Positions 15,885 through 26,051 of a stretch of 64,000 nt of DNA are shown here, piece after piece (position 1 is the stretch's first letter; each line of letters begins with the position of its first letter). The stretch covers positions 62,001 to 126,000 of the forward strand of contig JACTMP010000002.1 in NCBI GenBank assembly GCA_014584575.1. The letters are read 5' to 3'. This DNA is from Chloroflexota bacterium (lineage in GTDB: Bacteria > Chloroflexota > Anaerolineae > Promineifilales > Promineifilaceae). Made by a program: the position numbers and the translations under genes. The notes under the pieces were generated by a model that searched no databases, had not been told where the DNA came from, and saw only the letters and a list, made by a program, of their open reading frames with translations.

Positions 15885-17942
15885 ATGAAAAAGATTACCG
15901 CTCTGTTACTCATTCTGTTGATTTTTGTTGCTTGTAGTTCTGAACCCGTTGTGGTTACTCGTGTTGTTGAACAGCCAGTTGAAGTTACCCGTGTTGTTAC
16001 CGAGACAGTGACGGAAGAGGGGGAGACTGTAGAAGTGACCCGCGTTGTCACCGAGACTGTCGTCCAGGAGGTGGTTGTTGAAGTGACGGCCGCGGCCCCG
16101 GAAGCGGAAAGTCTGCCGGCGGGTGCTGTTTTGGGTATTTTGCCCCGAAACCAGACTCTGATTGTGGATATGCTCACCGGGCGCGCCGGGTCTCCGGGCA
16201 ACTTTAATGAATGGGTTGGTTGGAAAAATCGGGATCGGGGGATGCAAAACCTGGCCAACGAACCGTTGTGGTCGGTGGACTTCGCCACCGGTGAAATCAT
16301 CAATGGGTTGGCCGATGGCGATCCTGTCTATAACGAAGACTTCACCCAGGTCACAATTCCGTTACGTGAAGGCGTTACCTGGGATGACGGGACGCCTTTC
16401 ACTGCGGCTGATGTCGTTTTTACCGCAGAGACGCTGGCGGCTACTGAGGGTTTAAATGGGCATACCTTCTTTGCTGACAACCTGGTCAGCGTATCAGCGC
16501 CTGATGATTACACCGTTGTGTTTGAACTAAGCAAGCCCAACTCCCGCTTCCACACCACGTTCCTCGACCGCTGGGGCAGCACCTGGATTATGCCCAAGCA
16601 CATCTTTGAAAGTGTAGAGGACATTGTGGCCTTTGAGTTTAATCCCTTTGTCGGTACCGGCCCCTATAAGCTGCATAGCTACGATGAAAATGGCTTCTGG
16701 ACGATTTGGGAAAAACGGGAAGATTGGCAAAACAGCCCAACCGGTATCCTCTATGGTGAGCCTAAACCTCAGTATATCGTTCTCCAATACTTTGCCAATG
16801 AAGGGGCAAAAATTCTGGCGCAGTTAAGACACGAAGCTGATGTGGTAAACCTTTCCTCCGAAGGGCTTAAAGCGGTGTTGGCCCAGTCTAGTTCGTCCCG
16901 CGCCTACCAGCAGGGGTATCCCTGGGTGGTGAATAATGACCCGGCGCAGACGGGTCTTACTTTCAACGTGGCCAGGGCGCCATATGACAACCCCGATGTG
17001 CGTTGGGCGCTGTTGTTGGCCATTAACATTGGTGAATATATGGGCACGGCCGTTGACGGCGCCGGCACCTTAAGCCCGGTTCATATTCCGTCATTGGGTT
17101 CTTACCCCACCGATTACATCGCGCCCATGGAGGAATGGTTGTCTAATTTTGAACTGGATTTGGGCAATGGCGAGACCTTCAAGCCCTATGACACGGATGC
17201 GCCGCAGCAAATTGTGGAATATGCCCAAGGGCGCGGCTATGTTGTGCCCGAAGACCCGGCGGCGCAGGATAAAGCCTTTGGTTTGGGCTGGTACAAGTTT
17301 GCGCCGGAAGTGGCCGAGCAACTGCTCATCAAGAATGGGTTTTCCAGAGATGGGGATGGTATGTGGCTGTTGCCCGATGGCACGCCCTGGAAATTGGAAT
17401 GTATGAGCGGCGTGCAAGTGGCGACTGATTTACAAGCCCGGAACTGCATTGCGGCAGTGCAGCAGTGGCGGAAATTTGGCATTGATGCTTCCCATTTTGC
17501 TACCGAAACAGCTGCTGATTTAACGGCCGTTGGCGACTTTGATGTCAATGGCGCCTGGCCGGGTTGGGAACCCTGGGGCGCCGGCCCGGACTTGTACCGC
17601 ACGCTGGATCGCTGGAATTCAGCTTACGTTTTGCCTATTGGCGAGCGCAATCAAGGACACCAGTCCCGCTGGAGCAGCCCGGAAATGGATGCGATTATTG
17701 TCGAACTGCGGGAGACAGACCCGGCCGACGCTGAGGCGATGATTGCTGTGGGCATTGAGGGCTTAAAAGAAGCTGTCATCAATATGCCGGGTATTCCGAC
17801 CTTCGGTTACATCGGTTTTATTGCCTGGGATCAGACGTATTGGACGAACTGGCCCGGCGCGGAAAACCCCTATACCCAACCGTATACCCACTGGGGGCCG
17901 TTTAAGTACATGACGCCTTTCCTGGAGCCGACGGGCAGATAG
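15885..17942 (+). CDS. Family 5 solute-binding lipoprotein of the oligosaccharide importer
   Basis: The signal MKKITALLLILLIFVAC gives a lipidated Cys17. A linker of VTRVVxxxVEVTRVV-type repeats (residues 23-65) then leads to a 620-residue SBP_bac_5 body (GVTWDDGTPFTAADVVFTAE). The frame continues upstream to 15837, but the ATG at 15885 has ggagag at the right distance and starts the lipoprotein signal. Four importer genes follow in order, and LacI-type operators precede it. Opp/Dpp-like systems with family 5 binding proteins import xylo- and cello-oligosaccharides in several thermophiles. Placement between GH8 and GH3/GH43 genes supports a xylo-oligosaccharide ligand (inference). Confidence 0.92.
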   Translation: MKKITALLLILLIFVACSSEPVVVTRVVEQPVEVTRVVTETVTEEGETVEVTRVVTETVVQEVVVEVTAAAPEAESLPAGAVLGILPRNQTLIVDMLTGRAGSPGNFNEWVGWKNRDRGMQNLANEPLWSVDFATGEIINGLADGDPVYNEDFTQVTIPLREGVTWDDGTPFTAADVVFTAETLAATEGLNGHTFFADNLVSVSAPDDYTVVFELSKPNSRFHTTFLDRWGSTWIMPKHIFESVEDIVAFEFNPFVGTGPYKLHSYDENGFWTIWEKREDWQNSPTGILYGEPKPQYIVLQYFANEGAKILAQLRHEADVVNLSSEGLKAVLAQSSSSRAYQQGYPWVVNNDPAQTGLTFNVARAPYDNPDVRWALLLAINIGEYMGTAVDGAGTLSPVHIPSLGSYPTDYIAPMEEWLSNFELDLGNGETFKPYDTDAPQQIVEYAQGRGYVVPEDPAAQDKAFGLGWYKFAPEVAEQLLIKNGFSRDGDGMWLLPDGTPWKLECMSGVQVATDLQARNCIAAVQQWRKFGIDASHFATETAADLTAVGDFDVNGAWPGWEPWGAGPDLYRTLDRWNSAYVLPIGERNQGHQSRWSSPEMDAIIVELRETDPADAEAMIAVGIEGLKEAVINMPGIPTFGYIGFIAWDQTYWTNWPGAENPYTQPYTHWGPFKYMTPFLEPTGR

Positions 17943-17968
17943 GTTGTTAGCGATTGATCTTGGAGAGT

Positions 17969-18026
17969 AAGAGATTGGAAGATTGAGAGACTCGTTCAAT
18001 CAATCTTCCAGTCTCCCAATCTTTCC
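17969..18026. repeat. Intergenic inverted repeat (unit gagattg-like)
   Basis: TTGGAGAGT/AGAGATTGGAAGATTG units and their complement form a hairpin between the binding protein and permease genes. It is less regular than the other copies. Confidence 0.7.
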
Positions 18027-18062
18027 ATTCACACGGGCAGCGAGACCGAGGAGGATATTGCC

Positions 18063-19070
18063 ATGCTCTTTGTCAAAAGATACCTCATACCCAGACTCAT
18101 TCAGTATTTCCTGGTGATCTTTGTGGGGATCACGGCCGTGTTTCTCATCCCCCGCGCCTTACCCACAGACCCTGTTAGCCGCACCATCTCGCAACTGGAG
18201 GCGCGTGGCTCAACCCTGGACCCGGCGACGATTGGCAAAATGATTGAAGACCTCACCGAGTTGTACGGTCTGGAGGGTTCAACTCTGGAACAATATAAGG
18301 CATTCTGGATCCGGCTGTTGCGGGCGGACTTTGGCGTCTCGTTTTTTCAATTTCCGACGCCGGTGAATAAGATGATCCGCGCCGCCATGCCCTGGACGTT
18401 GGGTTTGTTGGTGACCACAACGGCGATTGCCTGGTGTCTGGGCATCCTTCTGGGGGGATTGGCCGGATATTTCAACCGCTCACGCTGGTCGCGGACGATG
18501 GATGCTGGCGCGATGATTATCCGGCCCATGCCTTATTACATTTTTGCTTTTGGTTTGTTGCTTATGTTTGGCTATGTGCTGCAATGGTTTCCTATTTCCG
18601 GCGGGGCCGGGCTTGGACGACAGCCATCCTTCACCTGGGTATATGCCAAAGATGTGTTGCGCCATGCCTTCTTACCGGCCTTGTCCCTCATTTTGTTGGG
18701 TACAACGGCCTGGTTCCAGACAATGAAATTGATCGTCCAGAATGTCAACTCGGCCGATTATGTGCAATATGCCAAGATGGGGGGCGTTCACGAGCACAAA
18801 ATTGTCTCGCGGTATGTCATTCGCAACGGGATGTTGCCGCAGATTACTGCGTTGGCGTTGTTGATTGGGCAGATTTTCAGCGGCGCTTTAATTGTTGAAA
18901 TCGTTTTTTCATACCCAGGTATTGGCACCCTTTTATACAATGCCATCCTTACCGGCGATTACAACCTGATCATGGGGATTACCGTTTTTTCGATTGTGGG
19001 TATTACCACAGCCATTCTGATCATTGACCTGGCGTATCCCTTGTTTGATCCCCGGATTAGATATAGTTGA
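18063..19070 (+). CDS. Opp/Dpp-type ABC transporter permease (DppB-like)
   Basis: This is a 335-residue inner-membrane protein with six hydrophobic helices, the first starting at residue 12 (LIQYFLVIFVGITAVFLIPR). It has the DppB-like EAA region DYVQYAKMGGVHEHKIVSRYVIRNG, given here in parts: DYVQYAKMGGV and RYVIRNGMLPQ. A clear gaggaggat ribosome-binding site precedes the ATG. It pairs with the permease at 19152. Confidence 0.92.
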   Translation: MLFVKRYLIPRLIQYFLVIFVGITAVFLIPRALPTDPVSRTISQLEARGSTLDPATIGKMIEDLTELYGLEGSTLEQYKAFWIRLLRADFGVSFFQFPTPVNKMIRAAMPWTLGLLVTTTAIAWCLGILLGGLAGYFNRSRWSRTMDAGAMIIRPMPYYIFAFGLLLMFGYVLQWFPISGGAGLGRQPSFTWVYAKDVLRHAFLPALSLILLGTTAWFQTMKLIVQNVNSADYVQYAKMGGVHEHKIVSRYVIRNGMLPQITALALLIGQIFSGALIVEIVFSYPGIGTLLYNAILTGDYNLIMGITVFSIVGITTAILIIDLAYPLFDPRIRYS

Positions 19071-19151
19071 TGGCAACCTGGCCGCAGGCGAGAGGATTCT
19101 CTGGGGCCGAATGCTTGTGGTTTGCCACTACCTTCAATTGGAGTAGATGCC

Positions 19152-20003
19152 ATGAAAGTATTTCGAGACCTTTTCAGGGATTACCGGTTCCGGTGGAGTT
19201 TCACCATCATGGTTATCCTGCTCTTTTTTGCCTGCCTTTCTTTTTTTGCACCCCATGACCCAACGATGTGGGGAACTTATCCCCGGGATTTGCCGCCATC
19301 AACAACGAACCCGCTGGGCACCGATTCCAGAGGGATAGACATTTTCTGGACAGCGACGTTTGCGGTGCGCAACTCCCTGACGATTGCGCTGGTTGCCGGT
19401 TTGATTTCACGCATGATTGCGGTACCCGTGGCCTTGCTGGCCGGCTATAAAGGTGGCATGGTTGACAGGGTGTTCATGTTTATTGGTGATAGTTTTCTGG
19501 TGATTCCGCTATTTTTGATCATTGTTTTGCTGGCGATGCTGGTGCGGGACTCCATGAATTTGTTTACGCTGGGGTTGATGTTGGCCTGCCTGGGGTGGGC
19601 CTGGGATGCGCGGGTGATCCGGTCTGAGATTTTGAGTTTACGCGAACGGGGATTCACGCAAACGGCCGTGCTCTCTGGCTCCGGCACCATGCGTCTGGTG
19701 ACAAAGGAATATCTCCCCTTTATCACCCCCCTGATATTTGCTACCTTGATCAACGTCATGGCCTGGGCGATTGGGCTGGAAATCACACTGGCTATTCTTG
19801 GCCTGGTCAACCTGGACATCCCCACCTTAGGCACCATGATTTTTTGGGCGCTCAGCTATCAGGCGATATTGCTTGGTTTTTGGTATTGGTTACTGACGCC
19901 CGTTATTCTCTCTGTTCTCCTCTTTATCGCTCTATACTGGCTTTCCGTTGGCATCAGCGAATATCTCGACCCACGTTCCCGTATCCAACGAGTCGGCGCC
20001 TGA
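19152..20003 (+). CDS. Opp/Dpp-type ABC transporter permease (DppC-like)
   Basis: The product is about 283 residues with an N-terminal membrane helix, the DppC signature PLGTDSRGIDIF and a binding-protein-dependent transport domain with five further helices. The EAA region is TQTAVLSGSGTMRLVTKEYLP. The frame opens at 19122, but the ATG at 19152 follows ttggagtagatgcc and gives the usual short DppC N-terminus. It forms the channel with the DppB-like protein. Confidence 0.92.
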   Translation: MKVFRDLFRDYRFRWSFTIMVILLFFACLSFFAPHDPTMWGTYPRDLPPSTTNPLGTDSRGIDIFWTATFAVRNSLTIALVAGLISRMIAVPVALLAGYKGGMVDRVFMFIGDSFLVIPLFLIIVLLAMLVRDSMNLFTLGLMLACLGWAWDARVIRSEILSLRERGFTQTAVLSGSGTMRLVTKEYLPFITPLIFATLINVMAWAIGLEITLAILGLVNLDIPTLGTMIFWALSYQAILLGFWYWLLTPVILSVLLFIALYWLSVGISEYLDPRSRIQRVGA

Positions 20004-20016
20004 TCTGAAAGAACCA

Positions 20017-21024
20017 ATGAACAAACCCATTCTCAGCACAGAAAAATTGAAAACCTTCTACGTCCTCGAGGTTCATGGCAATCAGAAGGTCGTCAAAGCG
20101 GTTAACGAAGTTGAAATTGAGATTATGGAGAATGAAATCTACGGCATTGCCGGTGAAAGCGGTTGTGGAAAATCCACACTGCTTAAAGCATTGGCGGCTG
20201 TGATTGAACCCCCGCTGCGGCAGATTGATGGAAAGGTGTACTATCACATCAATGGTGAAAAAATTGATGTCTCTGCCCTTAGCGCCGACGAAAAAAGGAA
20301 GCTGCGCTGGGTCTATGTCTCTTACGTGCCGCAAGGCTCTATGAGTGTGCTGAATCCTGTGATCAAGCTGAAAAACACCTTCCAGGATTTCATCAACAGC
20401 CATGTGGAGGGGAAATCAAAGGATGAGGCGTTCAAAATAGCCCAGAGACATATTGCCGAATTAGGGCTGCCGCCACAAGTAATGAATGCCTATCCCCATC
20501 AGCTATCGGGCGGTATGAGGCAACGGACGACGATTGCCCTGGCTGCTTTGCTGGAACCGCGCCTCATTATTGCCGACGAGCCGACCACTGCCCTGGACGT
20601 GGTGGTGCAGTGTGGTGTGGTGCAACTGCTGAAAGAAATTCAAAACAAACTGAACAATACAATTGTTCTGGTGACACACGATATGGGTGTACATGCCAAT
20701 GTAGCGGATCGGATTGGCATTATGTATGCCGGCAAAATGGTCGAAGAAGCGCCAACCGAGACTATTTTTGCCGAACCGCTTCATCCCTACACCCAATACC
20801 TGGTGAACTCGTTACCGAAGTTTGGGGACAAGACACCACGAGACAGTGTGCCGGGTAATCCTCCTTCCCTGGCGGACCTGCCGCCAGGATGTCCCTTCCA
20901 TCCCCGGTGCCCACATGTGATGGATATTTGCAAGGAAAAGATGCCTGATTACATCGCCATAAAACCCCGCCACAAGGTTGCCTGCTGGCTAGTGAGGAAT
21001 GAAAACAATGGACAAAGTTCTTGA
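20017..21024 (+). CDS. Opp/Dpp-type ABC transporter ATP-binding protein (DppD-like)
   Basis: The product (335 aa) is an ABC ATPase with Walker A GESGCGKST, Q-loop region VPQGSMSVLNP, signature LSGGMRQR and Walker B LIIADEPTTALD. It ends in the oligopeptide-transporter C-terminal domain with the Cys pattern PPGCPFHPRCPHVMDIC. That pattern may bind an iron-sulfur cluster, as described for related Dpp/Opp ATPases. The frame runs back into the previous gene; the ATG at 20017, 13 bp after its stop, is the sensible start. Confidence 0.92.
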   Translation: MNKPILSTEKLKTFYVLEVHGNQKVVKAVNEVEIEIMENEIYGIAGESGCGKSTLLKALAAVIEPPLRQIDGKVYYHINGEKIDVSALSADEKRKLRWVYVSYVPQGSMSVLNPVIKLKNTFQDFINSHVEGKSKDEAFKIAQRHIAELGLPPQVMNAYPHQLSGGMRQRTTIALAALLEPRLIIADEPTTALDVVVQCGVVQLLKEIQNKLNNTIVLVTHDMGVHANVADRIGIMYAGKMVEEAPTETIFAEPLHPYTQYLVNSLPKFGDKTPRDSVPGNPPSLADLPPGCPFHPRCPHVMDICKEKMPDYIAIKPRHKVACWLVRNENNGQSS

Positions 21025-21967
21025 CGTTGAGCACCTGACAAAAGTGTTCTCCTTAGGGAGTATCACTTCACGCATCAAGATCACGGCCACAGATAATGTC
21101 TCTTTTGACATCAAGCCGGGGGAGATTTTTACGTTGGCCGGTGAGAGTGGTTGTGGCAAAACCACAACGGCCAAGATGATTTTGGGTTTTGAAGAGCCAA
21201 CGTCCGGGGTCATTCGCTACCAGGGGAAGGAAAAGAAGCGAAAGGAGAAGGTCTGGTTTACCGAAGGGGTGCAGGCCATTTTTCAGGACCCGTTTGGCAC
21301 GTTTAACCCGCTGAGAGTGGTAGATAGTTACTTTTTTGAGACGATTCGGAATTATAAGCTGGCAAAGGATAGGGACACGGCCGTAGCCCTCATCGAACGC
21401 ACACTACAGGCCGTTGGTCTGTCTTACAACGAGTTTGCCGGAAAATATCCCAGCGAGTTTTCCGGCGGTCAATTGCAGCGCATTTCCATCGCCAGGGCGC
21501 TGCTGACCGAGCCAAGATTGTTGATTGCCGATGAGCCGGTTTCAATGGTAGATGCCTCCCTGCGCATGTCCATTGTGAACCTGTTCAAAACGCTCAAAGA
21601 AGAGTTCGGCATGAGCGTGTTGTACATTACACATGATCTGGCCACAGCCTATTATGTGAGTGACCGTATTGCCGTGATGTTCCGGGGCAACATTGTGGAA
21701 ATGGGTACAGTGGAGGAGGTATTGGTAAACCCCAGACATCCCTACACCCAACTTTTGCGGGATTCTATTCCCCAGGCAGACCCCAAGATGCGCTGGGTGG
21801 GGAAGGTCAATCTCAATGAAACGGAACAGGACGAATACTTAAAACAAGGTTGCAGGTTTGCGGGCCGATGCCCGTCTGCCATGGACATTTGCCGACACGA
21901 AGCGCCGGCAGATATTCATGTTGACGATGTCCTCGTCAGGTGTCACCTGTATACCAACCAAACTTAA
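21008..21967 (+). CDS. Opp/Dpp-type ABC transporter ATP-binding protein (DppF-like)
   Basis: The product is about 319 residues with Walker A GESGCGKTT, signature FSGGQLQRI, Walker B LLIADEPVSMVD and a C-terminal CRFAGRCPSAMDICR cysteine motif. ATGs occur at 20999 and 21008; gtgagg lies at a proper distance only from the second. The gene overlaps the end of the DppD-like gene by 17 bp, a sign of coupled translation. The two ATPases would energise the permease pair. Confidence 0.92.
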   Translation: MDKVLDVEHLTKVFSLGSITSRIKITATDNVSFDIKPGEIFTLAGESGCGKTTTAKMILGFEEPTSGVIRYQGKEKKRKEKVWFTEGVQAIFQDPFGTFNPLRVVDSYFFETIRNYKLAKDRDTAVALIERTLQAVGLSYNEFAGKYPSEFSGGQLQRISIARALLTEPRLLIADEPVSMVDASLRMSIVNLFKTLKEEFGMSVLYITHDLATAYYVSDRIAVMFRGNIVEMGTVEEVLVNPRHPYTQLLRDSIPQADPKMRWVGKVNLNETEQDEYLKQGCRFAGRCPSAMDICRHEAPADIHVDDVLVRCHLYTNQT

Positions 21968-21979
21968 TGAGGCAAAAAG

Positions 21980-24349
21980 ATGCAAACAATTGATAAAAAA
22001 CTCGTCTACCAGGACCCCAACAGGGCCACATCCGAACGGGTGGCCGATCTGTTGGCGCGCATGACGCTAGATGAAAAATTGGCCCAGTTGGGTAGTGTTT
22101 GGGTGTTTGAGGTGCTGACCGACATGGTTTTTGACGAGGTCAAAGCCCAAAATTTGATGGGTCATGGCCTGGGGCACATCACCCGCCTGGCCGGGGCCAG
22201 CAGCCTGAAACCCAAAGAAGGGGCCGCCCTGGCAAACCAGATTCAACGTTACCTGATTGAACATACGCGGCTGCAAATCCCGGTTATCATTCACGAGGAG
22301 TGTTGCAGTGGGTACATGGCCCGCAACGCCACCTGTTTCCCGCAAATTATCGGTCTGGCCAGCACATGGCAGCCAGAATTGACCGGGGCCATGGCCGAGG
22401 TAATCCGCCACCAGATGAAAACAGTTGGGGCGCATCAAGGTCTTTCGCCGCTGCTGGATGTCGTGCGCGATCCACGCTGGGGGCGGGTGGAGGAGACGTT
22501 TGGTGAAGACCCCTATCTTGTCTCCCTCATGGGCGTTTATTATGTGCATAGTCTGCAAGGCGAGAATTGGCAAGATGGCATTATTGCCACCGCCAAACAC
22601 TTTGTAGGCTATGGCATCCCGGATGGCGGCCTGAACTGGAATCCGGCGCATATCCCGGAGCGGGAACTGCGTGAAGTCTATCTGGCTCCATTTGAAGCGG
22701 CCGTCAAAGAAGCCGGTTTGCAGTCAATTATGAATGGCTACAATGAGTTGGACGGCATCCCTTGTGCCGCCAGCGACCTGCTGCTGAACCAGATTCTGCG
22801 CCGGGAATGGGGTTTTGATGGTGTGGTGGTGTCTGATTATTTTGCCATTGACCAGTTAGAAGAAGCGCATCATATGACGGACAATCAGATGGATTCGGCC
22901 GTGCGGGCGCTGATGGTGGGGCTGGATGTGGAACTGCCGAGCACCGATTGTTATGGTGCTCCTCTTAAGGAAGCGGTCGAACGGGGTCTGATAGATGAAG
23001 CATTTGTTGACCAAAGCGTGGCCCGGTTGTTGACGCAAAAATTTGAAATGGGACTGTTTGAAAATCCCTTTGTGGATGCCGACGCGGTGGAGTTTGACAC
23101 ACCGGCGGAACGGCAATTGGCGCGGGAAATTGCCCAACAATCCATCATTTTGCTCAAAAACGAAGGTGATCTGCTGCCATTGTCTAAAACAGTGGCTAAG
23201 ATTGCCGTCATTGGGCCGCAGGCCAATTCCACCCGCCATCTGGTTGGTGACTATGCCTACATTTGCCACATTGAAAGCCTGATGGCGGCGCGTGAGCAAA
23301 CGATGTTAGGCATGGCCATGCCTGTGCCTGACATCATGGAAGTTGATACCGCTTTTGTGGAGATGCGCACCATTTTGCAGGCTTTGGGCGACAAAGTTTC
23401 GCCGGAAACGGAGTTGATTTTTGCGCCGGGCTGCGAGGTGATGGGTGATGACCGGTCTGGTTTTGCCGCGGCAGTGGCCGCTGCGCAGGGGGCCGATGTG
23501 GCCCTGGTGATGTTGGGCGGCAAGTCCGGGCTGACGGATGATTGCACCTGTGGCGAGGCGCGGGATCAGGCGGATTTGAATTTGACAGGGGTGCAGCAGG
23601 AGTTGTTGGAGGCGGTGGCGGCGACGGGGACGCCGGTGGTGTTGGTGCTGGTGAACGGCCGTCCCCTCACCACTACCTGGGCCGCCGCACACATTCCGGC
23701 GATTGTGGAAGCGTGGCTGCCAGGCGAGGAGGGGGCGGAAGCGGTGGCTGATGTCTTGTTTGGCGACGTGAATCCGGGTGGCAAACTGCCCGTTACCGTG
23801 CCGCGCCATGTGGGGCAGGTGCCCATTTATTACAACCACAAACCGTCTGGCGGCAAGTCCCATTGGAAAATGACCTATGTGGACATGAGCAACAAACCGC
23901 TCTGGCCGTTTGGTTTTGGGCTGAGTTACACCCGGTTTGAATTGTCCAATTTGCAGGTGGACAAACACGCAGTGGCAGCCGGTGATTCGGTTCAGATCAG
24001 CCTGACCGTTACCAATACCGGGGCGCGGGAAGGGGATGAGGTGGTGCAGTTATATGTGCGGGATAGGGTGGCGAGTGTGACACGGCCGTTGAAAGAACTG
24101 AAAGGGTTCAAACGTGTCTCCATCCCGGCGGGTGCGTCTCGTACTGTCACCTTCACCTTATTCGTGAACCAGCTTGGTTTTTATAATCCGGCGATGGAGT
24201 ACGTGGTGGAACCGGGCGTCATCGAATTGATGATTGGCACATCGTCCGAAGATATTCATTTGCGCACCGAAATCGAAATTGTGGGGGATGGGCCTGGGCA
24301 GGAGATTTTGGCGAGCAAGAAATTCTTCAGCGAAGTGCAGGTTATTTAG
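21980..24349 (+). CDS. GH3 glycosidase, probable beta-xylosidase/beta-glucosidase
   Basis: This 789-residue GH3 enzyme has an N-terminal barrel domain with the nucleophile motif VVVSDYFAIDQ (Asp286), the family segment VRDPRWGRVEETFGEDPYLV in parts (RDPRWGR, ETFGEDPY), a second alpha/beta domain and a C-terminal fibronectin-III-like domain (about 690-760). No signal peptide is seen, so it should act in the cytoplasm on imported oligomers. It begins 12 bp after the DppF-like gene. In this locus xylosidase activity is the best guess, but beta-glucosidase activity cannot be excluded from sequence alone. Confidence 0.92.
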   Translation: MQTIDKKLVYQDPNRATSERVADLLARMTLDEKLAQLGSVWVFEVLTDMVFDEVKAQNLMGHGLGHITRLAGASSLKPKEGAALANQIQRYLIEHTRLQIPVIIHEECCSGYMARNATCFPQIIGLASTWQPELTGAMAEVIRHQMKTVGAHQGLSPLLDVVRDPRWGRVEETFGEDPYLVSLMGVYYVHSLQGENWQDGIIATAKHFVGYGIPDGGLNWNPAHIPERELREVYLAPFEAAVKEAGLQSIMNGYNELDGIPCAASDLLLNQILRREWGFDGVVVSDYFAIDQLEEAHHMTDNQMDSAVRALMVGLDVELPSTDCYGAPLKEAVERGLIDEAFVDQSVARLLTQKFEMGLFENPFVDADAVEFDTPAERQLAREIAQQSIILLKNEGDLLPLSKTVAKIAVIGPQANSTRHLVGDYAYICHIESLMAAREQTMLGMAMPVPDIMEVDTAFVEMRTILQALGDKVSPETELIFAPGCEVMGDDRSGFAAAVAAAQGADVALVMLGGKSGLTDDCTCGEARDQADLNLTGVQQELLEAVAATGTPVVLVLVNGRPLTTTWAAAHIPAIVEAWLPGEEGAEAVADVLFGDVNPGGKLPVTVPRHVGQVPIYYNHKPSGGKSHWKMTYVDMSNKPLWPFGFGLSYTRFELSNLQVDKHAVAAGDSVQISLTVTNTGAREGDEVVQLYVRDRVASVTRPLKELKGFKRVSIPAGASRTVTFTLFVNQLGFYNPAMEYVVEPGVIELMIGTSSEDIHLRTEIEIVGDGPGQEILASKKFFSEVQVI

Positions 24350-24351
24350 GG

Positions 24352-24424
24352 AAGAGATTGGGAGATTGAGAGATTGGGAGATTCAAGTAACCTCAATCTC
24401 TTAATCTCCTAATCTCCCAATCTC
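24352..24424. repeat. Intergenic heptad inverted repeat (unit gagattg/gagattg)
   Basis: GAGATTG units on the left and CAATCTC units on the right form a long hairpin between the GH3 and GH43 genes. Confidence 0.85.
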
Positions 24425-24438
24425 AAAAAAAGTACACG

Positions 24439-25998
24439 ATGTTTCAAAATCCTATTCTCTCCGGTTGTTACCCCGACCCATCCATTTGCCGGGTGGGTGC
24501 AGATTATTACCTGGTTACGTCTACCTTTGAGTATTTCCCCGGCCTGCCCATTTTCCACAGCCGCGACCTGGTGCATTGGCGGCAGATTGGGCATGTGCTG
24601 GATCGGCCGTCGCAGCTTGACCTGGATGGCATACGGCCGTCCGGCGGCCTGTACGCCCCTACCATTCGTTACCACAACGGGCTGTTTTACGTCATCAATA
24701 CGCTGGTAGACGGCAAAACGACTTCCGGCAACTTCATCGTCACCGCCACCGATCCCGCCGGCCCCTGGTCTGAACCATACTGGCTGGACGCCACGCCGGG
24801 TATTGATCCGTCGCTGTTGTTTGACGACGACGGCCGTGCCTGGTATTGCGGCACAAACCTGGTCGAAGAAGGGCATTATCGCGGCCACACCGAAGTCTAC
24901 GTGCAGGAGCTAGACCTGAATATCATGCAGTTGGTGGGTGAACCAACTGTCATCTGGGATGGCGCTGTCAAAGGAGTGGTCTGGTCAGAAGCGCCACACA
25001 TTTACAAGATTGACGGCCTCTATTACCTGCTCACCGCCGAAGCAGGCACCGCCCATCATCATGCCGTCGCCATCGCCCGCAGCGAGCACATCACCGGGCC
25101 GTATGTGGGCAATCCCGGCAACCCCATCCTGACCCACCGTCACCTGGGGCTGGACTACCCGATTGTGGGCACAGGCCACGCTGACCTGGTGCAGACCCAA
25201 AACGGGGAATGGTGGGCAGTGCTGCTGGCGATGCGGCCGTATGGCGGCTACTTCTACAATCTGGGGCGAGAGACATTCCTGGTGCCCGTGCGATGGGAAG
25301 AGGGCTGGCCGATTTTCAGCCCTGGAACCGGGCGGGTGGAAACGGCGTATCCGCTGCCCAACCTGCCGCCGTACCCCTGGCCGTCTCGCCCGGCGCGGGA
25401 TGATTTCGATGCGCCGACGCTGGCCTATGAATGGAACTTTTTGCGCACACCACGCGACGATTTCTGGAGTTTGTCTCAACAGCCCGGCTATCTGGTGTTA
25501 CAATTGCGCCCGCCGCAGCTCAGCGAATGGGCTAACCCCAGTTTTGTAGGGCGGCGGCAGCAGCATATTCATTTCCGGGCGGCTACGGCCGTGACCTTCA
25601 CCCCCCAACATGAAAACGAGTGTGTCGGTCTGGTGCTGCTGCAAAACAACAATTTCCACTTCCGTTTTGTTGTCACCCTGGCCGATGAACCAATCATCCG
25701 CCTGATTAAACGGGACAAAGGAGAGGAAGAAGTCATTGCCCAACAGCCCATGCAACCGGGCACATTTTACCTGAAGGTAGAAGGGCATGAGCAGGATTAC
25801 AGCTTTTACGCGGCGACGGAACCGGGAAAATGGAAATTGGTAGCCGGCGGCGTAGACGGCCGTATCCTCAGCACACCCGTTGCCGGTGGTTTTGTGGGCG
25901 CCTATATCGGACTGTATGCCAGCAGCAACGGCCGTGAGAGCAGCAACTATGCCAGCTTTGACTGGTTTGAGTATGAAGAATTGGAGAATGGAGATTAG
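24439..25998 (+). CDS. GH43 beta-xylosidase / alpha-arabinofuranosidase
   Basis: This 519-residue GH43 protein has the five-bladed propeller near the N-terminus. Its catalytic triad candidates are Asp in [12 protein letters not shown], Asp in [12 protein letters not shown] (pKa modulator) and Glu in [12 protein letters not shown]-terminal beta-sandwich begins near residue 320 ([15 protein letters not shown]), as in xylan 1,4-beta-xylosidases. No signal peptide is present, so cytoplasmic trimming of xylo-oligosaccharides is expected. The stop codon lies inside the following heptad repeat. Confidence 0.92.
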   Translation: MFQNPILSGCYPDPSICRVGADYYLVTSTFEYFPGLPIFHSRDLVHWRQIGHVLDRPSQLDLDGIRPSGGLYAPTIRYHNGLFYVINTLVDGKTTSGNFIVTATDPAGPWSEPYWLDATPGIDPSLLFDDDGRAWYCGTNLVEEGHYRGHTEVYVQELDLNIMQLVGEPTVIWDGAVKGVVWSEAPHIYKIDGLYYLLTAEAGTAHHHAVAIARSEHITGPYVGNPGNPILTHRHLGLDYPIVGTGHADLVQTQNGEWWAVLLAMRPYGGYFYNLGRETFLVPVRWEEGWPIFSPGTGRVETAYPLPNLPPYPWPSRPARDDFDAPTLAYEWNFLRTPRDDFWSLSQQPGYLVLQLRPPQLSEWANPSFVGRRQQHIHFRAATAVTFTPQHENECVGLVLLQNNNFHFRFVVTLADEPIIRLIKRDKGEEEVIAQQPMQPGTFYLKVEGHEQDYSFYAATEPGKWKLVAGGVDGRILSTPVAGGFVGAYIGLYASSNGRESSNYASFDWFEYEELENGD

Positions 25999-26036
25999 AG
26001 ATTAGAGATTGGTCAATCTCCCATCTCCAATCTCCC
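25984..26036. repeat. Intergenic heptad inverted repeat (unit gagatta), overlapping the GH43 stop
   Basis: GAGATTA units include the GH43 stop codon (TAG), and the complementary arm ends 3 bp before the xylose isomerase leader. Confidence 0.85.
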
Positions 26037-26051
26037 AACATGGAGAAAAAC